Assembly: GCA_963204975.1 (NCBI GenBank)
Contig: CAUJJC010000185.1
Coordinates: forward strand, 1 to 58,243
Reading direction: 5' to 3'
From: Verrucomicrobiota bacterium
GTDB lineage: Bacteria; Verrucomicrobiota; Verrucomicrobiia; Verrucomicrobiales; Verrucomicrobiaceae
Length of the DNA stretch: 58,243 nt
Part shown: positions 34,256 to 42,613 of the stretch, piece after piece
Position numbering within the stretch: the stretch's first letter is position 1
Layout: each line of letters starts with the position of its first letter
Notes under the pieces: model-generated
Database searches by the model: none
The model's input: only the letters and a program-made list of their open reading frames with translations
What the model was told of the DNA's origin: nothing
Made by a program: the position numbers and the translations under genes

Positions 34256-35680
34256 ATGAATCCCATCAACCTGCCTCCCTCCATGACCATGAAAACCTCA
34301 TCCCTCCTCCGCCGCACAATGCTTGCGGCTTCGCTCGTGCTTCCTGTCTTCGCCTTTGGCCAGGGACAGCTCACGCCTCCAGGACCCGCCTTCAGCTATC
34401 CCAGCGAGCGTGCGCTCAATACTTCCCTCATTCCGATCCCGAGCATGAAGACGCTCATGCACATCGACGCTGGCGAGCACATTCCCAGTCGCGATCCGAG
34501 CAAGACGAACCTCGATGGTTCCATCGGCTACTACAATCTCAATGCGCCGGGCCGCTACTACCTAACAGAGAACCTCAGCAAACGAATCCTCATTACGGCG
34601 GACAATGTAACTCTGGACCTCGGCGGCTTCGAGGTGCGCTACACCGGAGCAGGCACAGGCCCCATCGGGATCGAGGCCCAGAGCGGCGTGGCTGGCACAG
34701 TGGTGCGCACCAAGGTGATCAACGGCCGCGTGCGTGGCAATTGGGCTCAAGGGGTCGTGCTCGGCGACGACAGCGTGGTCAGCGGCGTGGATGTCTCAGA
34801 GGTTCCTGGCTACTGCATCAAGGTGGGCAAGAACAGCCAGGTGGCCGACTCACGGGTTAAAGGTCCATGGTCGCAGCAGAACCCAGGCATTCCTGGACCA
34901 CACAGCGGCATCTATGGCGATGACGCCACCGTCGTTTCACAGTGCAGTGCGACCGGCATTGGCGGCATCGGCATTCAGGTCAATCAATGCGGTCGCGTCG
35001 TGGATTGCACCGTGCAGTCAGTGGCTGGTTGCGGCATCGTGACCAATCACCATTGCAGCGTGGGCGGCTGTGCCGTTCGTTTGTGCGGCTCCACCGGATT
35101 CGATCTCGGCATGGGCAGCACCTTGCACAACAGTGCGGTGTCTGAGTGCAATGACTCGGGCGTGCATGTGCGCAACGGCTGCACGCTGGCGAATGTGACC
35201 AGCCGGGACAATCAGGACCACGGCTTCCTCTCCGAGTCCTGGACGGTGATGAATCAGGACTACAACCGGAATGCGACCAACTTCACCCACTGCACCGCTC
35301 AGGGCAACGATGGTGATGGCTTCCATGTGTCCCACAACTGCCTCTTCACCGATTGCACTGCCGATGACAATGGAGCCGTGGGCGTTTCCACCCAGGGCAA
35401 GGGATTCCATTTCAGCGATCACTGCCGCCTGACCCAGTGCATCGCCTCCAACAACCAGTTGTCCGGCTTCTTCGGCAACAATGGCAACACCATTGATCAA
35501 TGCTCTGCCACGGGCAATGCGCGTCATGGCGTGGAAGTGGCCAGCGATCAGAACATCGTCACGCGCAACACCTTGCGCGGCAATACTCTGGCACCTCTAC
35601 AGCCCGCCCCAGCGAATGGCATCGCTCCGCTGCAATCAGCTTTTGGTGCCACCAATCCGTTCGCCAATTTCGGTCTGTAA
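34256..35680 (+). CDS. Secreted right-handed beta-helix protein
   Basis: 474 residues from the ATG at 34256; the ATG at 34289 (MKTSSLLRR) gives a more normal signal peptide, and the AGAGAGG lies directly against the first ATG. After the signal (to about residue 36) and a linker, residues 85-445 form about 15 short turns with the pattern hxxCxAxxNxxxGhxh (VVSQCSATGIGGIGIQV, FTHCTAQGNDGDGFHV, LTQCIASNNQLSGFF). This is the pectate-lyase/NosD-like parallel beta-helix. Cysteines stack at the same place in successive turns. Such folds are carbohydrate-active or adhesive. It is 18 bases upstream of the RCC1 gene, so both are probably one operon. Confidence 0.8.
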   Translation: MNPINLPPSMTMKTSSLLRRTMLAASLVLPVFAFGQGQLTPPGPAFSYPSERALNTSLIPIPSMKTLMHIDAGEHIPSRDPSKTNLDGSIGYYNLNAPGRYYLTENLSKRILITADNVTLDLGGFEVRYTGAGTGPIGIEAQSGVAGTVVRTKVINGRVRGNWAQGVVLGDDSVVSGVDVSEVPGYCIKVGKNSQVADSRVKGPWSQQNPGIPGPHSGIYGDDATVVSQCSATGIGGIGIQVNQCGRVVDCTVQSVAGCGIVTNHHCSVGGCAVRLCGSTGFDLGMGSTLHNSAVSECNDSGVHVRNGCTLANVTSRDNQDHGFLSESWTVMNQDYNRNATNFTHCTAQGNDGDGFHVSHNCLFTDCTADDNGAVGVSTQGKGFHFSDHCRLTQCIASNNQLSGFFGNNGNTIDQCSATGNARHGVEVASDQNIVTRNTLRGNTLAPLQPAPANGIAPLQSAFGATNPFANFGL

Positions 35681-35698
35681 TCCTCACCAACGAAGATC

Positions 35699-37762
35699 AT
35701 GAAACCAAAAATCATGCTCCTCGCTGCACTGCTGCATGGCACAGTGGCGCTCGGAGCCGATACGGTCCCATTCGGCAGTGGCTGGGGGCTAGCGGAAGCT
35801 CTCGGCAATGGCTCCACCTCTGATCAGGTCACGCCCATTGCGGTGGACGTCTCGGGGGTTCTCGCCGGCAAGTCGATCAGCCAGATCTCCACCAGCGGCT
35901 ATCACACCCTCGCCGTTACAACCGATGGAAAAGTCTATGCCTGGGGCAGCAATAACCGAGGCGAACTTGGCGATGGCACCACGACGAATCGTTCCACTCC
36001 CGTGGCCGTGGACATGACCGGTGCTCTCTTGGGAAAGACCGTGATCGCTGTAGAAGCAGGCTTTGAGTTCAGCCTCGCGCTGACTTCCGATGGTCGTGTT
36101 TACTCATGGGGAGGGAACACCTTTGGCAATCTCGGCGATGGAACCAATTACTCGCGCTACACCCCGGTCGAAGTGGACACCTCCGGGGTGTTGTCGGGCA
36201 AGGTCGTCATCGACATCGCGGCGGCGGCGGCGGCGGCTGGTGCCGTCACCTCCGATGGCCTAGTCTTCACCTGGGGCTACAACTCCGACGGGCGTCTGGG
36301 CGATGGCACCACGACAGACCGCCACTTGCCCGTCGCCGTCGATACAAGCGGAGCGCTCTCAGGCAAAGTCGTGACCCAGTTGGATGGTGGCAACACACGT
36401 TTCGTCGCTGTCTCCTCGGACGGCCTCGCCTTCGGATGGGGACCCAACCCCCGGGGCGCCATCGGCGACGGGACGGACACCGCGCGTCTCACCCCCGTGG
36501 CCGTGGATATGACCGGGGTGTTGTCGGGCAAGACCATCACAGCCGCATGCGTGAACTATTACAACACGCTGTTTCTCACCTCCGATGGGCAAGTCTTCGT
36601 CACCGGGTGGAACCACCATGGTTCGCTGGGCGATGGCAGTCCTGTGGACAGTTCCACTTTCTCGCCAGTCGCCGTGGACATGACTGGCGCGCTCGCGGGC
36701 AAGGTGGTCACCAGCATCGCTGCGGGCCTCTATAGTTGCATGGTCATTACCTCCGATAGCGAACTCTTCGCTTGGGGACACAACTCGAAAGGACAACTCG
36801 GCGACGGCACCACCACGGATCGCACCACCCCCGTGGCCGTGGACATGACGGGTGCCTTGGCAGGCATGAGCGCCACCTCGGTTTCCATGGAAGTTGAGGC
36901 GACACTCATCCTTGCCGCCCCTTCCACCAGCACCATCACGCCCTCTGCCCGCTACACCTACGCAGCGAACTTCGGCTGGTTAAATTGGCGCACACGCCCC
37001 CTCGCTGTCGATGCCCCGGTGATCGAGACCACCATGCTGCACGGGAAAGTCTATTCGGCCAATGTCGGCTGGATCGACCTCGGTGACGGCACACCCTCGG
37101 GCACCACAGGCAGCTACACGCAGACCGGCGGCGACATTGGCGTCAATCACGATGGCGCGGGCGGCCTCACGGGCTATGCCTACGGTGCCAACATCGGCTG
37201 GATCTACTTCGATCCCACCATCGCCGATCCGCCGCGAGTGGACCTCATCACCGGAGCCTTCAGCGGCTACGCCTACTCGGCCAACTGCGGATGGATTCAC
37301 CTCGGCAGCATCAAGACGCGCATCTCCACCGGCACCGACTCCGAGCCCATCGCTGGCGGTGGCAGCGGCGATGGCATTGCTGACACCTGGGAACGCGAGC
37401 GCGCCCTGGCCGCCGGCTTCCTCGGCAACAATCTCAACCTCCTCGGCAGCACGCCCACTTCGGACTACGACGGTGACGGCATCAGCGATCACGACGAATA
37501 CATCGCCGATACCAACCCCTTCGTGGCCAACGAGAAGCTCAAGGTCACCAGCTTCTCGGTCAATCCCACCACGGGCGACATCGACCTCGACTGGACGGGC
37601 TCCAACCGCCGCGCCTACACGGTCCTTTGCAGCAGCGACCTCGTTACCTGGAGCCCCGTCGGCGATCCCCTCACCGGCAGCACCCTCGGCATGACCTTAC
37701 CACCTCCCGTCAGCACCCACCTCTTCTTCCGAGTCTCGGCCAATCTCCCGCTCACTCCGTAA
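35699..37762 (+). CDS. Secreted RCC1-repeat protein with YxANxGW and TSP3 segments
   Basis: 687 residues. A signal peptide (1-20) is followed by seven RCC1-type repeats of about 56 residues (VYAWGSNNRGELGDGTTT), a seven-bladed propeller to about residue 410. Then come four copies of a Y-x-A-N-x-G-W unit (YAANFGWLN, YSANVGWID, YGANIGWIY, YSANCGWIH), a DYDGDGISDHDEY calcium repeat, and an 80-residue beta domain (SFSVNPTTGDIDLDW to the end) like those that close many verrucomicrobial surface proteins. A run of seven alanines sits at about 175. Likely surface-exposed; function unknown. Confidence 0.82.
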   Translation: MKPKIMLLAALLHGTVALGADTVPFGSGWGLAEALGNGSTSDQVTPIAVDVSGVLAGKSISQISTSGYHTLAVTTDGKVYAWGSNNRGELGDGTTTNRSTPVAVDMTGALLGKTVIAVEAGFEFSLALTSDGRVYSWGGNTFGNLGDGTNYSRYTPVEVDTSGVLSGKVVIDIAAAAAAAGAVTSDGLVFTWGYNSDGRLGDGTTTDRHLPVAVDTSGALSGKVVTQLDGGNTRFVAVSSDGLAFGWGPNPRGAIGDGTDTARLTPVAVDMTGVLSGKTITAACVNYYNTLFLTSDGQVFVTGWNHHGSLGDGSPVDSSTFSPVAVDMTGALAGKVVTSIAAGLYSCMVITSDSELFAWGHNSKGQLGDGTTTDRTTPVAVDMTGALAGMSATSVSMEVEATLILAAPSTSTITPSARYTYAANFGWLNWRTRPLAVDAPVIETTMLHGKVYSANVGWIDLGDGTPSGTTGSYTQTGGDIGVNHDGAGGLTGYAYGANIGWIYFDPTIADPPRVDLITGAFSGYAYSANCGWIHLGSIKTRISTGTDSEPIAGGGSGDGIADTWERERALAAGFLGNNLNLLGSTPTSDYDGDGISDHDEYIADTNPFVANEKLKVTSFSVNPTTGDIDLDWTGSNRRAYTVLCSSDLVTWSPVGDPLTGSTLGMTLPPPVSTHLFFRVSANLPLTP

Positions 37763-37785
37763 GCCGGGCGAATGAAGCACCGATC

Positions 37786-37823
37786 AAAGCCGCAGGCCTC
37801 AACGGGCCTGCGGCTTTTCATTT
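37786..37823 (+). terminator. Intrinsic terminator after the RCC1 gene
   Basis: A perfect 13-bp stem (AAAGCCGCAGGCC / GGCCTGCGGCTTT) with a six-base loop is followed by TCATTT. It separates the RCC1 gene from the fur/suf operon. The other strand has only a weak T tract. Confidence 0.9.
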
Positions 37824-37942
37824 GGAGTTGAAGCACTCAAGGGGTCGGCGACAAGGGCCAATCACGGGCTCGACCATGCTCCACGGGCTGCTGATGAAAA
37901 AACAGGCGTCCATCGCAGCATGTCCTTCGTTTTCCATTTGAA

Positions 37943-37957
37943 TTAGAATGATTCTAA
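37943..37957 (+). promoter_or_regulatory. Perfect 7-1-7 Fur/PerR box
   Basis: TTAGAAT-G-ATTCTAA is an exact 7-1-7 palindrome, two substitutions per arm pair away from the Bacillus PerR box TTATAATNATTATAA and near the Fur 7-1-7 core. It lies 19 bases upstream of the ATG of the Fur-family gene, where repressor binding would block transcription. Autoregulation and control of the suf operon are strongly suggested. Confidence 0.8.
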
Positions 37958-37976
37958 GTCTCACTGAGCGCCCTCC

Positions 37977-38429
37977 ATGCCCCCCGCAACCACGACCTCT
38001 CTCACGCTAGCCGAAGCCGCCAACGCGGCAGGCTCGGATGTGCGCATGACGGCGGCCCGGAAGCAAATCTACGACGTGCTGGCCGAGTCCCGCGATCATC
38101 CGACCGCGACCGACGTCTTCCTCCGGGTCAAGCCGCGCATCCCCGGCATCTCGCTGGCCACGGTTTACAACAACCTGGAAGCCCTCACGCACAGCGGGCT
38201 GATCAAGCAGGTGAACCTGGAGCGCATGCCCTCGCGCTTCTGCGCCAACCAGCACGAGCACGTTCACTTCCATTGCGATGCCTGCGGCTGCGTCATGGAC
38301 GCCGATGTGACGGAAAGCATCGACCCTCCTCAGCACTGGCACCTTCCCACTGGCTCCAAAATCAACCGCCTCGACGTCACCCTCCGTGGGCTGTGCCCCA
38401 AGTGCGCCGCAAGCAGTTCGTCCCTCTGA
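37977..38429 (+). CDS. Fur/PerR-family metalloregulator, first gene of the suf operon
   Basis: 150 residues. A winged helix (about 20-95; [23 protein letters not shown]) is followed by the dimerisation/metal domain with [12 protein letters not shown] and LCPKC. The two CxxC pairs form the structural zinc site; the His-rich stretch is the regulatory metal site. This could be Fur (iron) or PerR (peroxide, manganese/iron); the operator looks more PerR-like. It is 14 bases upstream of sufC, so it controls and shares a transcript with the Fe-S assembly genes. No ribosome-binding sequence is visible. Confidence 0.93.
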   Translation: MPPATTTSLTLAEAANAAGSDVRMTAARKQIYDVLAESRDHPTATDVFLRVKPRIPGISLATVYNNLEALTHSGLIKQVNLERMPSRFCANQHEHVHFHCDACGCVMDADVTESIDPPQHWHLPTGSKINRLDVTLRGLCPKCAASSSSL

Positions 38430-38443
38430 ATTCTTCATTTTCT

Positions 38444-39202
38444 ATGTCCCTCGTCATCACCGACCTCCACGCCAAGATCCCCGACCGCGAAATCCTCAAG
38501 GGCCTCACGCTCACCATCGAGCCCGGTAAAGTCCACGCCATCATGGGCCCGAACGGCTCCGGCAAGAGCACGCTCTCCAAGGTGCTGTGCGGTCACGAGG
38601 ACTATGAGGTCACGAGCGGCGAGGTGATGATGGAAGGCCAAAACTTGCTCGAGCTGTCTGTCGATGCACGCAGCCGTGCCGGTCTCTTCCTTGCCTTCCA
38701 GTATCCGCACGAAATCCCCGGCGTGACCAACGCGAACTTCATCCGCGCAGCCAAGAAAGCCCGTCTGCCCGAGGGCGAAGACATCGACGCCATCGCCTTC
38801 TACCGCCAACTCTACGCTCGCATGGACCAACTCGAGATGGACCGCAGCTTCACCAGCCGCAGCGTGAATGAAGGCTTCTCCGGCGGCGAAAAGAAGCGCA
38901 ACGAAATCCTTCAGCTCATGATGCTGGAGCCCAAGTATGCCGTTCTCGACGAGACCGACTCCGGCCTCGACATCGATGCCCTCAAGATCTGCGCCCGCGG
39001 CGTCAATGCCATGCGCAGCGAGGATCGCGGCTTCCTCGTCATCACCCACTACCAGCGCCTGCTCGACTACATCAAACCCGACATCGTGCACGTCATGATG
39101 GAAGGTCGCATCGTCAAGACCGGCGGCCCCGAGCTAGCCCTCGAACTCGAAGCCAAGGGCTACGACTGGATTCAACCCGAAGCCTTGGCCGCAGCTGCCT
39201 GA
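38444..39202 (+). CDS. sufC: Fe-S cluster assembly ATPase SufC
   Basis: 252 residues from the ATG at 38444; the open frame continues upstream inside fur but only this start gives the family N-terminus. Walker A is GPNGSGKST, the signature [10 protein letters not shown], Walker [16 protein letters not shown], and the H loop ITHYQRLL. SufC is the ATPase of the SufBC2D scaffold on which Fe-S clusters form in the cytosol. Here the order is fur, sufC, (two small genes), sufB, sufD. No sufS, sufE or sufU appears in the window, so the sulfur donor is encoded elsewhere. Confidence 0.97.
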   Translation: MSLVITDLHAKIPDREILKGLTLTIEPGKVHAIMGPNGSGKSTLSKVLCGHEDYEVTSGEVMMEGQNLLELSVDARSRAGLFLAFQYPHEIPGVTNANFIRAAKKARLPEGEDIDAIAFYRQLYARMDQLEMDRSFTSRSVNEGFSGGEKKRNEILQLMMLEPKYAVLDETDSGLDIDALKICARGVNAMRSEDRGFLVITHYQRLLDYIKPDIVHVMMEGRIVKTGGPELALELEAKGYDWIQPEALAAAA

Positions 39203-39212
39203 GCCATTTCCC

Positions 39213-39461
39213 ATGCCCGCCATCGCCAGATTCTACGGTATCGTCATCAAGATGTTCTTCAGTGAACATGGTGTGCCGCATTTTCATGCCGTGTATGGCG
39301 AGTTTGTCGGCGTCTTCGTGATCTCTAACCTCGAGATGATCGAGGGCGATCTACCAGCACGCGCTCAGCGTCTTGTGCGGGACTGGGCGGAGCAGCATCA
39401 ATCGGCTCTTCAGCAAATGTGGAACACCAAAGAGTTCGTTCAACTCCCTGGCATCGACTGA
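39213..39461 (+). CDS. DUF4160 protein
   Basis: 82 residues. The N-terminus has RFYGIVIKMFFSEHGVPHFHAVYGE, the pattern of DUF4160, with the H-x-P-H-F-H segment typical of the family. It starts ten bases after sufC and ends two bases before the DUF2442 gene. DUF4160 and DUF2442 genes very often occur as a pair and are sometimes suspected to be a toxin-antitoxin-like unit, but no activity is established to my knowledge. Codon use looks a little less GC-biased than that of sufC and sufB, consistent with insertion. Confidence 0.88.
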   Translation: MPAIARFYGIVIKMFFSEHGVPHFHAVYGEFVGVFVISNLEMIEGDLPARAQRLVRDWAEQHQSALQQMWNTKEFVQLPGID

Positions 39462-39463
39462 TC

Positions 39464-39742
39464 ATGAGCACCTGGACTTCATATCCCAAAATCAGCGAGG
39501 TAATCGCCGAGCCTGATTACCGATTGCTTGTGTTGTTCCGCAACGGCGAACGGAAGCACTACGACTTCAAGCCGAAGCTGACTGAGCCCGCCTTTCGATT
39601 GCTCCAGGACGAGGCTTTTTTCCGCACCGTCAAAGTCGATGCTGGGGGCTACGGCATTTCATGGAGCGACGAAATTGATCTCGCTGAGTCCGAACTTTGG
39701 CTTAACGGCACGCCCGTTAACCCTGAGCTGGCCACTGCCTGA
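39464..39742 (+). CDS. DUF2442 protein
   Basis: 92 residues from the ATG at 39464; a GTG at 39419 would overlap the DUF4160 gene and is less likely. The fold is the DUF2442 alpha/beta unit: [19 protein letters not shown], a middle helix, [22 protein letters not shown]. It pairs with the DUF4160 gene two bases upstream. Together they split the suf operon between sufC and sufB, yet on the same strand and with short gaps (41 bases to sufB), so they are transcribed with it. Confidence 0.88.
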   Translation: MSTWTSYPKISEVIAEPDYRLLVLFRNGERKHYDFKPKLTEPAFRLLQDEAFFRTVKVDAGGYGISWSDEIDLAESELWLNGTPVNPELATA

Positions 39743-39783
39743 CATCCCTATCCTTCCGATTTCACCCTTCACCCCTTTCCACC

Positions 39784-41217
39784 ATGTCTGACCGCCAAGA
39801 ACACCTCGACGAAGCCGCTTCGATTGCCGACATCAAGATCGACAGTGTCGGCGACTTCACCTTCCCGGAGCGCAACAAGTATGACGCTGGCTTCGGCTTG
39901 TCAGAGAAGACCATCGACTACATCTGCGACGTCAAAGGCGATCCCGACTGGATTCGCGAGTTCCGCAAGAAGGCGCTTAAGGTCTTCAACGAGAAGCCCA
40001 TGCCCACGCATTGGGCGACGAAGGACCTGGAGAACATCCACTTCGACGAGTTCCGCTACTACTTGTCCGACGGTCAGAAGCCGAAGAAGTCCTGGGACGA
40101 CGTGCCCGAGGACGTGAAAAAGACCTTTGATCGTCTCGGCATTCCTGAGCAGGAGCGCAAGTTCCTCGCCGGCGTCGAAGCACAATACGACAGCGAAGCC
40201 GCTTACTCGAACATCAAGGCCGCCGTCTCCGAGCAGGGCGTGATCTTCGTCAACAGCACCGAAGGCCTCAAAGAGCACCCTGAGATCTTCAAGAAGTGGT
40301 TCGGCAAGGTCATCCCCACGGGCGACAACAAGTTCAGCGCACTCAACAGCGCTGTGTTTTCCGGCGGCTCGTTCATCTACGTGCCTCCAGGCGTGAAGGT
40401 GAAGCACCCGCTGCAAGCTTACTTCCGCATCAACTCCGAACAGTTCGGCCAGTTCGAGCGCACGCTCATCATCGCCGACGAGGGCTCCGAGGTGATATAT
40501 ATGGAAGGCTGCACCGCTCCGAAATTCGACACCGCCACGCTGCACAGCGCCGTGGTGGAACTCGTCGCGCTCAAGGGCGCGAAGATTCAATACGTAACCG
40601 TGCAGAACTGGAGCAGCAACGTCTTCAACCTCGTCACCAAGCGTGGCATCGCGATGGAAGACGCTGTGGTGAAGTGGATCGACTGCAACATCGGCAGCCG
40701 TCTCACGATGAAGTATCCTGGCGTCGTCATGAAGGGCAAGCGCGCTCGTGGCGAAGTCATCAGCATCGCCTTGGCCAACAACGGCCAGCACCAGGACACC
40801 GGTGCCAAGATGGTTCACGCGGCTGACGAGACGACCAGCAACGTCATCTCCAAGTCCATCTCCATTGGCAAAGGCCGCAGCACTTATCGCGGTCTCGTGC
40901 ACATCCCGAAGCATCTCAAGGGCTGCAAGAACAACACCGAGTGCGATGCCTTGCTGATCAACAGCAACAGCCGCACCGACACCTACCCCGCCATCAGCGT
41001 GCGCGGCAACGACCACGCCACGCAGCATGAAGCCAGCGTCAGCCAAGTCAGCGCCGAGCAGATCTTCTACCTCATGCAGCGCGGCCTCAGCGAAGCCGAA
41101 GCCATGAGCCTCAGCGTGAACGGCTTCATCAACGACCTCGCGAAGGAATTCCCGATGGAATACAGCGTCGAGCTGAAGCGCCTCATCGATCTGGAGATGG
41201 AAGGCAGCGTGGGCTAG
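39784..41217 (+). CDS. sufB: Fe-S cluster assembly scaffold SufB
   Basis: 477 residues, the normal length. SufB receives sulfur and carries the nascent cluster in SufBC2D. Visible landmarks are the N-terminal helices ([16 protein letters not shown]), the beta-helix core ([22 protein letters not shown]), EGCTAP with the conserved Cys, and the C-terminal [27 protein letters not shown], which binds SufC. Leader is C/T rich with no Shine-Dalgarno. Followed by sufD after 48 bases. Confidence 0.98.
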   Translation: MSDRQEHLDEAASIADIKIDSVGDFTFPERNKYDAGFGLSEKTIDYICDVKGDPDWIREFRKKALKVFNEKPMPTHWATKDLENIHFDEFRYYLSDGQKPKKSWDDVPEDVKKTFDRLGIPEQERKFLAGVEAQYDSEAAYSNIKAAVSEQGVIFVNSTEGLKEHPEIFKKWFGKVIPTGDNKFSALNSAVFSGGSFIYVPPGVKVKHPLQAYFRINSEQFGQFERTLIIADEGSEVIYMEGCTAPKFDTATLHSAVVELVALKGAKIQYVTVQNWSSNVFNLVTKRGIAMEDAVVKWIDCNIGSRLTMKYPGVVMKGKRARGEVISIALANNGQHQDTGAKMVHAADETTSNVISKSISIGKGRSTYRGLVHIPKHLKGCKNNTECDALLINSNSRTDTYPAISVRGNDHATQHEASVSQVSAEQIFYLMQRGLSEAEAMSLSVNGFINDLAKEFPMEYSVELKRLIDLEMEGSVG

Positions 41218-41265
41218 CCCGCTCGAAACACACCCCTCGCATCGCAAGCTCTGTCCGATTCATTC

Positions 41266-42534
41266 ATGTCTTTGTCCCCCGTCTCCCTTTCTGCTTCCCC
41301 TTCTTGGTTCCAAAGCCGCGCCACATCCGCATGGTCTGAGTTTCAATCGCTACCTGTGCCCGGCATCAAGGACGAGCACTGGCGCTACTCGAATGCGAAG
41401 CGCATCGCGCTCGACACGCTGATCAATGCGACACCAGCGTCCGCAACGGATGTGCAGCGCGCCATCGAAGGATCGAAAGGACTGGCGAACACGGCAGCAC
41501 GGTTTGTGTTTGTGAATGAGATGCTGGTCGAGTCGAGCAGCAATGCGCCTGCGGGTGTGGTGTGCGTTTCCTTCGAGGAAGCCCTCAAGTCGCACGGCGA
41601 GGTCTTGCAGCAGCACTTCATGCAGCGCGAGATGGAGCTGGGCTCGGCGAAGTTTGCCGCGCTGCATCTGGCGTCAGTGCGCTCGGGTGTGGTGGTGATT
41701 GTGCCGAAGGGAGTGAAGCTGGAGGCACCGATTGAGGTCTTCCATTGGGCAGCGGGTGCGAATGTCGCGATCTTCCCACACACGCTGATTGTCACAGGTG
41801 ATCATGCCGAAGTCGTGGTCGTGGATCACTATCGCTCGCTCGATGACACTCCGGGCCTGAGCTGCGCAGTCGCCGACTTGATCGGTGGTCCCGGCAGTCA
41901 TGTCACGTATGTGGCTTGTCAGGAGATGAGCGACCACGCGCAGGCGATGCATTTGTCCTCGACCAGCGCGGGCAAGGACGCGCAGATGAAGAACTTCCAG
42001 CTCCAGCTCGGTGCCGACTTCAGCCGTAGCGAAAGTGTGAGCGATCTCGTCGGCGCTGGCGCACGCAGCGACATGCTGAGCGTCTCGATGCCACTCGGTG
42101 ATCAAGTCGTCGATCAACGCACGCTGCAGAAGCACAAGGCCGCGCACGCGACCAGCGACCTGCTTTACAAGAACGCGCTCTATGACCAGACGCGCACGAT
42201 CTTCAGTGGCCTCATCATCGTGGACGAAGGTGCGCACTACACCGACGCTTACCAAACCAATCGCAACCTGCTCAACAGCAAGGAAGCCGAGGCGAATTCA
42301 ATGCCCGGCCTTGAGATCAACGCGGACCAAGTGAAGTGCAGCCATGGCGCGACCAGCGCTCCGGTAAGCGAGGATGAACTCTTCTACCTCAAAGCCCGCG
42401 GCATCTCCGACGGCGAGGCACGCAAGCTCATCGTGCTCGGCTTCATCGAAGACACCGTCACCCGCATCGGCCATGCCGAGGTGGAAGCGATGGTGTGCGA
42501 GCGCATCGAAGAAAAGTTCGCTCGGATTTCCTGA
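41266..42534 (+). CDS. sufD: Fe-S cluster assembly protein SufD
   Basis: 422 residues. SufD is the SufB paralogue in the scaffold complex and helps iron acquisition. The N-terminus has the LPVPGIKDEHWRYSNAKRI helix-strand that is typical of SufD, a shorter beta-helix core (IEVFHWAAGANVAIFPHTLIV), and the C-terminal CSHGATSAPVSEDELFYLKARGISDGEARKLI that binds SufC and includes the conserved His. It completes sufC-B-D. The TPR gene starts 79 bases later on the same strand and might be read through. Confidence 0.97.
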   Translation: MSLSPVSLSASPSWFQSRATSAWSEFQSLPVPGIKDEHWRYSNAKRIALDTLINATPASATDVQRAIEGSKGLANTAARFVFVNEMLVESSSNAPAGVVCVSFEEALKSHGEVLQQHFMQREMELGSAKFAALHLASVRSGVVVIVPKGVKLEAPIEVFHWAAGANVAIFPHTLIVTGDHAEVVVVDHYRSLDDTPGLSCAVADLIGGPGSHVTYVACQEMSDHAQAMHLSSTSAGKDAQMKNFQLQLGADFSRSESVSDLVGAGARSDMLSVSMPLGDQVVDQRTLQKHKAAHATSDLLYKNALYDQTRTIFSGLIIVDEGAHYTDAYQTNRNLLNSKEAEANSMPGLEINADQVKCSHGATSAPVSEDELFYLKARGISDGEARKLIVLGFIEDTVTRIGHAEVEAMVCERIEEKFARIS

Positions 42535-42613
42535 GTTCAAACATCGAAGCCGTCTAAGCAAAGGCTTGAACGGACGGTCAGGAACTGGCAATCTGCCAGC
42601 CATCCTGGCTGCC

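Noticed and set aside
36219..36238. GCG repeat coding for seven alanines in the RCC1 gene
   Set aside because: A simple codon run inside a propeller blade; no sign of function beyond length variation.
39901..41247. A 448-codon minus-strand frame across sufB
   Set aside because: It mirrors the codon pattern of sufB and has no family features; sufB is certain.
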